A stretch of DNA of 64,000 nt from the NCBI GenBank assembly GCA_000961695.1, contig LADW01000077.1, forward strand, positions 95,964 through 159,963, written 5' to 3'. Source of the stretch: Hyphomonadaceae bacterium BRH_c29 (GTDB lineage Bacteria; Pseudomonadota; Alphaproteobacteria; Caulobacterales; Hyphomonadaceae). Below, piece after piece: positions 48,895 to 57,851 of this stretch. Under the pieces are notes generated by a model. That model had not been told where the DNA came from, searched no databases, and saw only the letters and a list, made by a program, of their open reading frames with translations. Within the stretch, counting starts at the first letter, position 1, and each line of letters opens with the position of its first letter. Made by a program: the position numbers and the translations under genes.

Positions 48895-50487
48895 CTAGCC
48901 CCGCGCGAGGGACTCGTCGATCAGGCGGGCCGTATTGTCCTTGCCGTAGAGCGCGGCGAAGCTGCCGAAGCGCGGACCCTGCTCCTGGCCGAGCAGCACT
49001 TCGTAGAGCGCCTTGAACCAGTCTCGCAGGTTCTCGAACCCGTGTTCCTTGCCGATGCTGAAGGTCAGCGTCTGCAGGTTTTCCGGCGTCGGCTCGTCGG
49101 CAAATGTCTTGAGCTGGGCCGAGAGGTCCACCATCGCCGCGCGCTCCTGATCGGTCGGAGCACGATAGGTCTTCGCTGGCAGGATGAAGTCCCGGTAATA
49201 GCTCATCGCATAGCCGGCGAGTTCGTCCAGCAGCGGGTGCGTCTCTGGCGAAGCTTCCGGTGCATAGCGCGAGATGAAGCCCCAGAGCTGCGAGCGGTCT
49301 TCCGGGTTCGCCACGGCGACAAGGTTCAGCAGCAGCGCGAAGCTGACCGGCATGTCCACTTTCGGCGGGTTGCCGGAATGGATGTGCCAGACCGGGTTCT
49401 CGATCTGCCGCTCCGGCTCTTCCGTCGGGTACTTTTCCAGGAAGGTCAGATATTCGTCGACCGCTTTCGGGATGACGTCGAAATAGAGCTTCTTCGCCAC
49501 ACGCGGCTTCTGGAACTGGAACAGGCTGAGGCTCTCGTCCGGCGCATATTTCAGCCAGTCCTCGACCGAGATGCCATTGCCCTTGGTCTTGGAGATCTTC
49601 TCGCCCTTGTCGTCCAGGAACATCTCGTAGACGTATTGCTCCGGCGGCCGCTTGCCGAGGATCTTGGTGATCTTGGAATAGATCGGCGCATTGGCCTGGT
49701 GGTCCTTGCCGAACATTTCGAAGTCGACGCCGAGCGCCGCCCAGCGCATGCCGAAATCGGGCTTCCACTGCATCTTCACATGCCCGCCGGTGACCGGAAG
49801 GGTGAATTCCTTGCCGGACTCGTCCTCAAACGTGACCGTGCCTTTGGCACCATCGACGGACTTCATCGGCACATAGAGGACGTGTCCCGTTTCCGGGTGG
49901 ATCGGCAGGAACGGGCTGTAGGTCGCGCGGCGCTCTTCGCCGAGCGTCGGCAGCATCACGTCCATGATTTCCTGATACTTCTCCGCCGAGCGCAGCAGCA
50001 TCTCGTCGAACCGGCCGGACTTGTAGCAATCGGTCGCCGAGAGAAATTCATACTGGAAGCCGAATTGATCCAGGAAGGCGCAGAGGCGCGCATTCATGTT
50101 GCGGCCATAGGACTCGGCCGTGCCGAACGGGTCCGGCACAGAGGTCAGCGGCTGTTGCAGATAGGCCTGCAGCTTTTCCGGGTTCGGCACGGTCGGCGGC
50201 ACTTTGCGCATGCCGTCCATGTCGTCGGACACGCAGATCAGACGCGTCGGGATCTGACCCTTTGTCAGCACTTCAAACGCGTGGCGCACCATCGTGGTGC
50301 GGACAACTTCGCCGAACGTGCCGATGTGCGGCAGGCCCGAGGGGCCATAGCCTGTCTCGAAGATGACCGGGTCGCCGTCCTTTCGCTGGCCAGCCTGCTT
50401 CTGCTGCTCGACGCGCTTGTTCAGCGCGCGTGCCAGCTCGAAGGGCCATGCCTTGGCAGTTTCGGCGAGGACGGAGAAATCGGTCAT
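48895..50487 (-). CDS. lysK: class I lysyl-tRNA synthetase
   Basis: [22 protein letters not shown] (HIGH-like) and KISKTKGNG (KMSKS-like). Confidence 0.94.
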   Translation of the reverse strand: MTDFSVLAETAKAWPFELARALNKRVEQQKQAGQRKDGDPVIFETGYGPSGLPHIGTFGEVVRTTMVRHAFEVLTKGQIPTRLICVSDDMDGMRKVPPTVPNPEKLQAYLQQPLTSVPDPFGTAESYGRNMNARLCAFLDQFGFQYEFLSATDCYKSGRFDEMLLRSAEKYQEIMDVMLPTLGEERRATYSPFLPIHPETGHVLYVPMKSVDGAKGTVTFEDESGKEFTLPVTGGHVKMQWKPDFGMRWAALGVDFEMFGKDHQANAPIYSKITKILGKRPPEQYVYEMFLDDKGEKISKTKGNGISVEDWLKYAPDESLSLFQFQKPRVAKKLYFDVIPKAVDEYLTFLEKYPTEEPERQIENPVWHIHSGNPPKVDMPVSFALLLNLVAVANPEDRSQLWGFISRYAPEASPETHPLLDELAGYAMSYYRDFILPAKTYRAPTDQERAAMVDLSAQLKTFADEPTPENLQTLTFSIGKEHGFENLRDWFKALYEVLLGQEQGPRFGSFAALYGKDNTARLIDESLARG

Positions 50488-50575
50488 CTTGGATTGTCAG
50501 TCATTGTTGAGAATTAATGGGCTGGCCGGGCGTAATGGCCCCACCCCACAGCGTCAAGCGAGCCCGGCCATCGCG

Positions 50576-50639
50576 ATGTAAGAAATATTTGACATGTCAA
50601 ATATCTTTGACTACATGGCATGTAAGAAATCTTTTACAT
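50576..50639. promoter_or_regulatory. cluster of three overlapping/adjacent dyads upstream of membrane protein/XRE operon
   Basis: ATGTAAGAAATATTTGACAT (50576-50595), ATGTCAAATATCTTTGACTACAT (50594-50616), ATGTAAGAAATCTTTTACAT (50620-50639); perfect 20-bp palindrome ATATTTGACATGTCAAATAT at 50585-50604. Confidence 0.7.
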
Positions 50640-50655
50640 CACAAAGGACGCGCAG

Positions 50656-51078
50656 ATGTCATTCCGAGAGAAAACCGCCTGGGGCATGGGCCTCATCCTG
50701 ATCCTGGCCGGAGCCTGGTATTTCAGCAAAGTCGTCAGCGTTTCGACAGCGCTGGGACATACGTCACCGCCCGATCTCCGCTTCTTCATCGGCTATGTCA
50801 CTCTGGTTGTGATCACTTCGATCATCGTGAACGTCATGCTCGCCATCATGTCCGGCAAGGAGGCCAACGCCCCGGCGGATGAGCGCGAGAAGGCCATTCT
50901 CGACAAGGCAGGCCACTGGGCCGGCTATGTGCTGGCGGTCGGCGCCTTCGGTGGCCTCTGGCACTTTGGCTGGCTCGGCGACGGCAACCTGATGTTCCAC
51001 ATCGTCTTCGGCTCGCTGATGCTGAGCCAGATTGCGGAATATGCGTTCCAGATATTCCTCTATCGCCGGGGCGTTTAA
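50656..51078 (+). CDS. small membrane protein (DUF2178-like organisation)
   Basis: Four predicted TM helices; 2 bp upstream of the XRE regulator gene. Confidence 0.6.
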   Translation: MSFREKTAWGMGLILILAGAWYFSKVVSVSTALGHTSPPDLRFFIGYVTLVVITSIIVNVMLAIMSGKEANAPADEREKAILDKAGHWAGYVLAVGAFGGLWHFGWLGDGNLMFHIVFGSLMLSQIAEYAFQIFLYRRGV

Positions 51079-51080
51079 CC

Positions 51081-51308
51081 ATGGCCAAGCGCCCCCCGAT
51101 CGGGAATCGCATCCGCGAGCTGCGCGAGCAGCATGGAAACATGAGCCAGGCGGCCCTTGCCGAAGCCATCGGCGTGACGCGCCAGACCGTGATCGCCATC
51201 GAACAGGGCCGCTACTCCCCGTCCCTCGAAAGCGCCTTCCGCATCTCACGCGTCTTCGACGTCGGCCTGGAAGACGCCTTCAGCTGGTTGGAAGCCCAAG
51301 ATAGCTGA
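51081..51308 (+). CDS. XRE-family helix-turn-helix regulator
   Basis: IGNRIRELREQHGNMSQAALAEAIGVTRQTVIAIEQGRYSPSLESAFRISRVFDVGLEDAF. Confidence 0.9.
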   Translation: MAKRPPIGNRIRELREQHGNMSQAALAEAIGVTRQTVIAIEQGRYSPSLESAFRISRVFDVGLEDAFSWLEAQDS

Positions 51309-51897
51309 GCACGGCATGGCGGATGCGGGCATTCAGATGCGCCCGGTCCGTCTCGCCATTCAAACCGGCGGCATCGGTGATGCCGTGGGCCAGCGCGAAG
51401 ACGTCCTGCGTCGTCGTATCGAGATCGAAGGGCAGGTCGATCTCGCTGCTCTCCAACAAATTACGAACCACCATGACGATCTTCTGCTTCGCCGCCTTCA
51501 AGCCGAAATCCTGACCGAGCCGGTGTTCTTCCAGATCGATCAGGCGCGCCAGCATGGGCCGGTCGAACTGGTGGCACACGGCCACATCGATCAGCGCATC
51601 GATACACTCGCGGATGGGCCGAGCGGTATAGCTGGCCCTCACCTCTTGCATGCGCGTCGCCATCAACTCGGAGTCTGACAGGACCAGCGCGGCGGTGATC
51701 GCGTCCTTGTTCGGGAAGTACTGGTAGAGCGATCCGACCGAGACGCCGGCGCGCTTTGCGATGGCGTTCGTCGTGTAACCGTCCAGCCCTTCACTTTCGA
51801 GAATGCGAGCCGCCGCTTCGAGGATGGCCTCGACGGTCGCGGCCGAGCGGGCCTGTACTGGTGACTTTCTGGGCTTTGGCAGCGTGTCTGGGGTCAT
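51280..51897 (-). CDS. TetR/AcrR family transcriptional regulator
   Basis: VEAILEAAARILESEGLDGYTTNAIAKRAGVSVGSLYQYFPNKDAI. Confidence 0.9.
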   Translation of the reverse strand: MTPDTLPKPRKSPVQARSAATVEAILEAAARILESEGLDGYTTNAIAKRAGVSVGSLYQYFPNKDAITAALVLSDSELMATRMQEVRASYTARPIRECIDALIDVAVCHQFDRPMLARLIDLEEHRLGQDFGLKAAKQKIVMVVRNLLESSEIDLPFDLDTTTQDVFALAHGITDAAGLNGETDRAHLNARIRHAVLSYLGLPTS

Positions 51898-51975
51898 GGT
51901 CGAATGCGAGTTTTAATGCGAGCTATTGCTCATATTTATAAAGGTAGGCGCAGAAGAGACAAAAGGAAAGCCGTC

Positions 51976-52683
51976 ATGCCTTTCGATTGCGAAGTCACCT
52001 CCGTCGCAAACCGCGGCCTGAACCATCCGGATGTGGTGCACACGCTGAAGCGGCTCCACCGCGAGGCCGCCCGCCGTGACGCCCGCGTCTTCGCACGCGC
52101 CCTGCCTGCCATCATTGCGGGCAAGTTCACCGGCCGGTCTACATTCGAGTCGGCAGAGCCCTACCTCTCGAAAGCCTTCATTCCGGTCTCCGAGGAGTTC
52201 GGCCGCTTCATGTACCTGACGGCCCTCTCCCGACAGGCCCGGAACATTGTCGAGTTCGGCTCATCCTACGGCATTTCGTCGATCTACCTGGCCGCCGCCG
52301 CGCGGGAGATGGACGGTTTCTTCACCGGCAGCGAGATGGACGCCGAAAAGACCCGGATCGCCGTCGCGAACCTGCACGAGGCGGGCCTGTCACGCTGGTC
52401 GGACATTCGCGAGGGCGACGCGCTGGAAAGCCTCGCCCCGCTGGAAGGCCCGGTGGACTTTCTGTTCCTGGACGGCTGGAAAGACCTCTACATCCCGGTC
52501 CTGAAGCTGATGGAGCCGAAACTTGCCCCCGGCGCCGTGATCTTTGCCGACAATATCCGGAGCTTCCGCAAGACGCTGAAGCCCTTTGTCGACTATGTTT
52601 CAGACGGCGCGAATGGCTATGAAAGCACCATTCTGGGCATTGGCAGCGGCGTGTCCCTCTCCGTCTGGCACGGAAAAAGTTAA
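51976..52683 (+). CDS. class I SAM-dependent methyltransferase (O-methyltransferase-like)
   Basis: NIVEFGSSYGISSIYLAAAAREMDGFFTGSEMDAEKTRIAVANL; VDFLFLDGWKDLYIPVLKLMEPKLAPGAVIFADN. Confidence 0.82.
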   Translation: MPFDCEVTSVANRGLNHPDVVHTLKRLHREAARRDARVFARALPAIIAGKFTGRSTFESAEPYLSKAFIPVSEEFGRFMYLTALSRQARNIVEFGSSYGISSIYLAAAAREMDGFFTGSEMDAEKTRIAVANLHEAGLSRWSDIREGDALESLAPLEGPVDFLFLDGWKDLYIPVLKLMEPKLAPGAVIFADNIRSFRKTLKPFVDYVSDGANGYESTILGIGSGVSLSVWHGKS

Positions 52684-52707
52684 GCCCCGTTAAAACTCCG
52701 TATTGAC

Positions 52708-52734
52708 AATCATTCGCAGTGACTGCAAATGGTT
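52708..52734 (+). promoter_or_regulatory. candidate Fur-type operator upstream of bfd
   Basis: AATCATTCGCAGT-G-ACTGCAAATGGTT, 11/13 matching arms, ends 3 nt before ATG 52738. Confidence 0.45.
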
Positions 52735-52737
52735 CTC

Positions 52738-52938
52738 ATGATCATTTGTGTCTGCAACGCCATTAACTGCAAGAGTGTGCGCGCCGCCGTCGAGGCCGGT
52801 GCGGACAATCCGAGAGCCGTGCAGGCGCACCATGGCTGCAGGTTCCAGTGCGGCAAATGCCGGTCGTCCATCGGCGAAATGATCGCCGACACGTCGAATG
52901 ATCGCGGCCCGGCACCGTCCCTGATGGCGGCTGAGTAG
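52738..52938 (+). CDS. bfd: bacterioferritin-associated ferredoxin
   Basis: MIICVCNAINCKSVRAAVEAGADNPRAVQAHHGCRFQCGKCRSSI (4 Cys [2Fe-2S] pattern). Confidence 0.87.
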   Translation: MIICVCNAINCKSVRAAVEAGADNPRAVQAHHGCRFQCGKCRSSIGEMIADTSNDRGPAPSLMAAE

Positions 52939-52944
52939 AAAACC

Positions 52945-54474
52945 CTATTTGACGCCAAGCGTTGTCAGGCTGGTCACGTGGTGACGTAGCCAGGCCTCGT
53001 CGACATATTCATACCCGCAATCACCGCGCAATTTGCCCCACGAATTGCGGATGATGAAATAGCCCTTTCCCGCAGGAGCAGGCGCGCCTTCGGACAGGTT
53101 TCCTTTTGGGACATATCCAACAATCAGCACGGCATGGCCCGATGACTGGGTCTTGTCGCTCGAACTGTACTTCAGATATCCTTTCGGCAGGGAAGCCATA
53201 TAGCTGTCACTGACTGAAATGGATGCCATGACCGGCGCGATCCTCAGTTTTGCCGGTAATTGCTGCTGGACGGCATACGTCTTCCACGAAGCCCCACTCC
53301 ACACGATCGAAGACCGGCCATGGGCGTTGATATTGTCCGCCGCGAAATTCATTGGCGGGTAGTGATACTTGAACTCGACCACGTAGCCGGACGAGGGACT
53401 GTTCGTCATGTGCGGATTGTCCTGCTTCCCCTGAAAGTTCAGCTCGGTGCAGTAGCCTGAATATCCGTCACAGGCCTTGGGATAGACATCGTCATACATC
53501 GCACCGGTACCGCGTGTGTCCACAGTGGTGATCATGTTCCGGGACGGATTATACGGCCAGGCCATCTCACGTCCGAAACTGGTTCCGAGATTGTCGAACC
53601 GCTTCACGCTCATATAGAGAGGCAGACCCTCGCGATACTTGGCATATCCCGTCAGGATTTCGGCCCTCAGATACGTGAATTGTTCGGACAGATTGTATCT
53701 CTGCTTCCGCTTCATGTTCGCGCGCATTTCGATATTCGCGGTGAGCGCGAACGCGGCGCAGGATCCACGCCTTCCCTGATTCCGGATGCAGTTCAGGTAG
53801 GGTTTCATCGGGAAGCTCCACTTCGCGAGCAGTCCGTTTGCGTTCGGCGTACAGGAGGTGGATCCGTCGGTGATCGTGCGCGGCGTGCCACGCTCCACCG
53901 TGCAGACGGAGGCCGCAGCAGCCGACGTCTCCGGCTCGCCATAGAAACCGGATGAGGCGGACGCCTCGTCGTAAACCTCGGTCAGGGCTGGCAGGAGCTG
54001 CGATGTGCTGAGCTTTGTGTTGCGGACAATTTTCAACGCCCTGTCGCGGAACGGCTCGGGCAGGTCGGCGGCGCTGCCGGCAAGCGTTTCACGAAAAGCC
54101 TTGTCGTCCCGTGCGATCTGCGCCGTGGAGCCAAGGTCTGCGAGCACATCGACCGCCGGGTTCAGACGCACATCATAGACGGCGCCCTTCGCGAACCTGC
54201 CGGTATCCAGACGGGCGACATAGTCTGCCAGCGCACCATCACGCAGCGCGGCAGTGATCGCGTCGAGATCCTTCGTCTGGATATAGTCGCCCACCTCTTT
54301 CGGGTTTGCCCGCAGATAGGCGACGCCGGCACGGACAGCCGCCTCATACTCGCGGTCAGCAGCGGCATCATCCGCTTCTGAAATCGTGAAGACATCCCCG
54401 TCTTCCTGAGCCAGGGCGCCCTGCCCGGCCGTCAGCATGGCAAAAGCTGCGAGAACCTGTTTCCAGTGCTTCAT
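52945..54474 (-). CDS. secreted C1 (papain) family cysteine peptidase
   Basis: Signal peptide; CIRNQGRRGSCAAFALTANIEM (active Cys), SSGHAVLIVGYVP (His), IIRNSWGKLRGDCGYEYV (Asn). Confidence 0.88.
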   Translation of the reverse strand: MKHWKQVLAAFAMLTAGQGALAQEDGDVFTISEADDAAADREYEAAVRAGVAYLRANPKEVGDYIQTKDLDAITAALRDGALADYVARLDTGRFAKGAVYDVRLNPAVDVLADLGSTAQIARDDKAFRETLAGSAADLPEPFRDRALKIVRNTKLSTSQLLPALTEVYDEASASSGFYGEPETSAAAASVCTVERGTPRTITDGSTSCTPNANGLLAKWSFPMKPYLNCIRNQGRRGSCAAFALTANIEMRANMKRKQRYNLSEQFTYLRAEILTGYAKYREGLPLYMSVKRFDNLGTSFGREMAWPYNPSRNMITTVDTRGTGAMYDDVYPKACDGYSGYCTELNFQGKQDNPHMTNSPSSGYVVEFKYHYPPMNFAADNINAHGRSSIVWSGASWKTYAVQQQLPAKLRIAPVMASISVSDSYMASLPKGYLKYSSSDKTQSSGHAVLIVGYVPKGNLSEGAPAPAGKGYFIIRNSWGKLRGDCGYEYVDEAWLRHHVTSLTTLGVK

Positions 54475-54706
54475 CTTTGTCTCCAACAACTTGGCCGGGG
54501 CGCCCGTTCACACTGGCCTTCTGGAATCAATCACGTCGCCCGCAGGCAAACTCCGCCATCAGGGCATACGGACCAGAGCAGTAGGGGACGGCCCTGCAGT
54601 GTCGCCTCCGAGTTGCCCCTATGCTTGGTGAGACTGTGTCTCACTATCATATGCATTTGATTTAATTAGGTTTTTCCTTGCCGTTCCGCCCCAATCAGCC
54701 TATCTG

Positions 54707-54724
54707 CTACGTATATTCACGTAG
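54707..54724 (+). promoter_or_regulatory. 6-6-6 inverted repeat upstream of bacterioferritin
   Basis: CTACGT-atattc-ACGTAG, about 30 nt upstream of ATG 54755. Confidence 0.4.
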
Positions 54725-54754
54725 GCATTCCGATAGCATTGAAGGAGCTCCCCC

Positions 54755-55243
54755 ATGAAAGGCGACAAGAAGGTCATCGAATACCTGAACAAGGCGCTGA
54801 AGAACGAGCTCACCGCGATCAACCAGTATTTCCTGCACGCGCGCATTCTGCAGGACTGGGGCGTCTCCAAGCTGGGCGCGAAGGAACACAAGGAATCGAT
54901 TGAGGAAATGGAGCATGCCGACTGGCTGATCCAGCGCGTCCTCTTCCTTGGCGGCCTGCCGAATCTGCAGGATCTGGGCAAGCTCAATATCGGCGAAAGC
55001 GTGCTCGAAATCCTCGAATGCGACCTGAAGCTGGAAAACCTGGCGATCCCGCTGCTGCGCGAAGCTATGGCCTATAGCGAGTCCGTTCAGGACTATGTCA
55101 GCCGCGACCTGTTCGGAAAAATTCTCCACAATGAGGAAGAACATGTCGATTTCCTCGAGACCCAGTTCGAGCTGATCGAACGCATCGGCATCGAGCGCTA
55201 CACCATGCTCCAGTCCGAAGCGAACGCCTCGCCGGGAAGCTGA
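54755..55243 (+). CDS. bfr: bacterioferritin
   Basis: MKGDKKVIEYLNKALKNELTAINQYFLHARILQDWGVSKLGAKEHKESIEEMEHADWLIQRVLFLGGLPNLQDLGKL. Confidence 0.96.
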   Translation: MKGDKKVIEYLNKALKNELTAINQYFLHARILQDWGVSKLGAKEHKESIEEMEHADWLIQRVLFLGGLPNLQDLGKLNIGESVLEILECDLKLENLAIPLLREAMAYSESVQDYVSRDLFGKILHNEEEHVDFLETQFELIERIGIERYTMLQSEANASPGS

Positions 55244-55259
55244 TTTCCGGCCGGCGGCA

Positions 55260-55301
55260 CCGTATAAAACACACTATAAACACCGTGTAAGCACCGTATA
55301 A
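55260..55301. repeat. 42-bp intergenic repeat, copy 2
   Basis: CCGTATAAAACACACTATAAACACCGTGTAAGCACCGTATAA; 38/42 identical to 13535-13576. Confidence 0.85.
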
Positions 55302-55319
55302 ACGGACCCCGGAACCGGC

Positions 55320-56135
55320 TCATTCCGCCGCGGCGATGAGTGCTGCGTTGAAGGCCGGTTCGGGCAAAGCCGCCATCTCGCGCACCGTTTCATCCACACG
55401 GGCCCGCGCGCGCACCGCTTCGAACCCGCCTTCCCCCTTGATCCGCCCCAGCCGGTAGAGCCCGGCATCGGCGCCGCCGGTCAGGATGAAGGCCGGATCC
55501 CAGGGCAGCCTGGCTGCCTTGGCGAGTTCGTTCGTGCAGTTCGAGGTCAGCGTGTTGTAGAAACGCGGGCGGTGTTCGATGGAGACCGTTTTCTCCAGCA
55601 GCGCGGTGAGATAGGCCTCTGCCTCACCCTGGCTGAGCGCCAGCGGGTACATATAGAGTTCCCGGTCCATCATGACGGCGCGCCTTGTCATCAGGTCGCG
55701 CGGACTGGCCCAGTAATACATCAGCTCATACTTGTTGAACGCACCGGCCAGGGCGGAATACTGCTCCCGCGTTTCCTTGCGCGCCTCGATGGTGAGGCCG
55801 ACCAGATCCCCTTCCCCGAATTCGAACAAGATGAATGTGTGCGCCATGAGCTTCAGGCCCGGATGCGGCTCCATCACGAACCAGACGCGGCGGACATCCG
55901 AGATCTGATGCGGCGGCACAGCGGTCCAGACCCTCTCGTCCGGATCATCTTCCGTATACGTCCAGTCCCCATAGGGGGCGATGGAGAAAACCCCATCCGC
56001 CAGATCAACATGCGGCAGGCGGGAAAGATGGGGATACCAGTCCCGGTCATGCCGCGGCTGTTTCGCCATCACGGCGATCAGGAACACACAGAGCGACGCC
56101 GCCACCGCACAAAGGACCGGGGCGACCCAGCGCAT
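55320..56135 (-). CDS. DUF4105/Lnb-N-terminal-like membrane protein
   Basis: N-terminal TM; LMAHTFILFEFG...YYWASPRDLMTRRAVMMDRELYMYPLALSQGEAEAYLTALLEKT...FYNTLTSNCTNELAK; start set at ATG 56135. Confidence 0.7.
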   Translation of the reverse strand: MRWVAPVLCAVAASLCVFLIAVMAKQPRHDRDWYPHLSRLPHVDLADGVFSIAPYGDWTYTEDDPDERVWTAVPPHQISDVRRVWFVMEPHPGLKLMAHTFILFEFGEGDLVGLTIEARKETREQYSALAGAFNKYELMYYWASPRDLMTRRAVMMDRELYMYPLALSQGEAEAYLTALLEKTVSIEHRPRFYNTLTSNCTNELAKAARLPWDPAFILTGGADAGLYRLGRIKGEGGFEAVRARARVDETVREMAALPEPAFNAALIAAAE

Positions 56136-56140
56136 GGGGG

Positions 56141-57733
56141 TCAGCGGCTCGCCGGCTTGAAACTGTCGGCCTGCGCCATCGCCCATTCGCTGGCGAGGTG
56201 CGTACCTTCCGCATCCGACAGGAGCTGGCCACGCGCGAGCAGATCGTACGCCTCGTCTGCCGGGCGGGCGATGTCTTCGGTCACCCGGTGCATGATATGG
56301 CGCGGGGTGAGTTCGCCCGGATGCTTGCAGCCGGCCGCGCCGACCACTTCCATCAGCGCTTTCACCGTGTTGCGCTGGAAATTTGCAACGCGCACCGCCT
56401 TGTCCGACACGTCCAGCCCGTGCTGACGGCTCGGGTCTGAGGTCGCGATGCCGGTCGGGCACGTATTGTTGTGGCAATTGAGCGACTGGATGCAGCCCAG
56501 CGAAAACATGAAGCCGCGCGCCGTATTCACCCAGTCCGCACCGAGCGCCATGGAGGAGGCAATCGCAAAGGCGCTGATCTGCTTACCAGAACAGGCAAGA
56601 CGGATTTCATCCTTGAGGCCCGTGCCGACCAGCGCGTTGCGGGTCAGGATCAGGCCCTGACGCAATGGCGCGCCGACATGGTCGAGGAATTCGGCCGGGG
56701 CCGCGCCTGTGCCACCCTCCCCGCCATCAACGACCATGAAGTCCAGCCGGACACCCGTCGCCAGCATCGCCTTGCAAAGCGCCAGCACTTCCCAGCGATT
56801 GCCGACCGCGAATTTCGCGCCGACCGGCTTGCCGCCGGACAGCTCGCGCAGCTTCGCGACGAACTCCATCATTTCGGTCGGCGTGGAGAAGGCCGAATGC
56901 CCCGGCGGTGAGATACAGGTCTGCCCCACTTCAATACCGCGCGCTTCGGCGATGGCATGGGTTACCTTCGCGCCGGGCAAGACGCCGCCATGGCCGGGCT
57001 TGGCGCCCTGGCTCAATTTGATCTCGATCATCTTGATCTGCGGATCGGAAGCGACGTCTTTGAATCTCTCCGCATCGAACGTGCCGTCCGGCGCACGGCA
57101 GCCGAAGTAACCTGATCCGATTTCCCAGACGAGATCGCCCCCGCCCTTGCGGTGGAAGCGCGAGACACCGCCCTCACCCGTATCGTGATAGAAGCCGCCG
57201 CGCTTTGCGCCGGTCGACAGGGCTTCGATCGCGTGGGCGCCGAGCGCGCCATAGCTCATCGCAGAAATGTTGAGCACGCTGGCGGAATAAGGCTGCGCCG
57301 TGCCGGGCGCGCCGACCATGACGCGTGGATCGGTTTCGTCGCAATGCACCGCCGCCATGGAATGGGCCAGCCATTCATAGGGCGGACGGTCCATGTCCAG
57401 ATGGCTGCCGAAGGGCTCGACCGAGGTCACATCCTTGGCGCGGCGATAGATCATCGCGCGGTCTTCATGATTGAAGGGCCGGCCCTCGGTTTCGCTTTCG
57501 ACGATGTAGGATCGCAGGAAGGGCCGCATTTCCTCCGCCAGCCAGCGAATGCGCGACAGAAGCGGATAGTTGCGCCACAGCGTATGGCGTCGCTGTACCA
57601 GGTCCGACAGACCCAGCAGCGTGAGCAGTCCGGCCAGAATGGCCGCGATCTGCGCAAGCGATCCGGTAGACCAGAAAAACACACCGCCGATAAAAATCAG
57701 CGCAACGATGATCAATGCTGAATAGCGTGACAT
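56141..57733 (-). CDS. FMN-binding glutamate synthase family protein
   Basis: LNISAMSYGALGAHAIEALSTGAK; EIKLSQGAKPGHGGVLPGAKV; VDGGEGGTGAAPAEF; CHNNTCPTGIATSDP. Confidence 0.92.
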   Translation of the reverse strand: MSRYSALIIVALIFIGGVFFWSTGSLAQIAAILAGLLTLLGLSDLVQRRHTLWRNYPLLSRIRWLAEEMRPFLRSYIVESETEGRPFNHEDRAMIYRRAKDVTSVEPFGSHLDMDRPPYEWLAHSMAAVHCDETDPRVMVGAPGTAQPYSASVLNISAMSYGALGAHAIEALSTGAKRGGFYHDTGEGGVSRFHRKGGGDLVWEIGSGYFGCRAPDGTFDAERFKDVASDPQIKMIEIKLSQGAKPGHGGVLPGAKVTHAIAEARGIEVGQTCISPPGHSAFSTPTEMMEFVAKLRELSGGKPVGAKFAVGNRWEVLALCKAMLATGVRLDFMVVDGGEGGTGAAPAEFLDHVGAPLRQGLILTRNALVGTGLKDEIRLACSGKQISAFAIASSMALGADWVNTARGFMFSLGCIQSLNCHNNTCPTGIATSDPSRQHGLDVSDKAVRVANFQRNTVKALMEVVGAAGCKHPGELTPRHIMHRVTEDIARPADEAYDLLARGQLLSDAEGTHLASEWAMAQADSFKPASR

Positions 57734-57851
57734 GGGTGTCTGGAGCCCTCCCGGCAGATTCCCGATTAAGCAAGCCTAGCGGGCTCCGCAGAAGTGTGGA
57801 AGACCTGCACGCAGGGGGGCGGTGTTCCCTGCCCGTATGAAAGGATCCGTT

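Noticed and set aside
49042-50517. 491-aa ORF antisense to class I LysRS
   Set aside because: Shadow ORF; LysRS motifs are unambiguous on the opposite strand.
51900-51940. TetR operator between 51897 and 51976 (repeated AATGCGAG, GAGC-TATT-GCTC)
   Set aside because: Only short imperfect symmetry; not strong enough to call over background.
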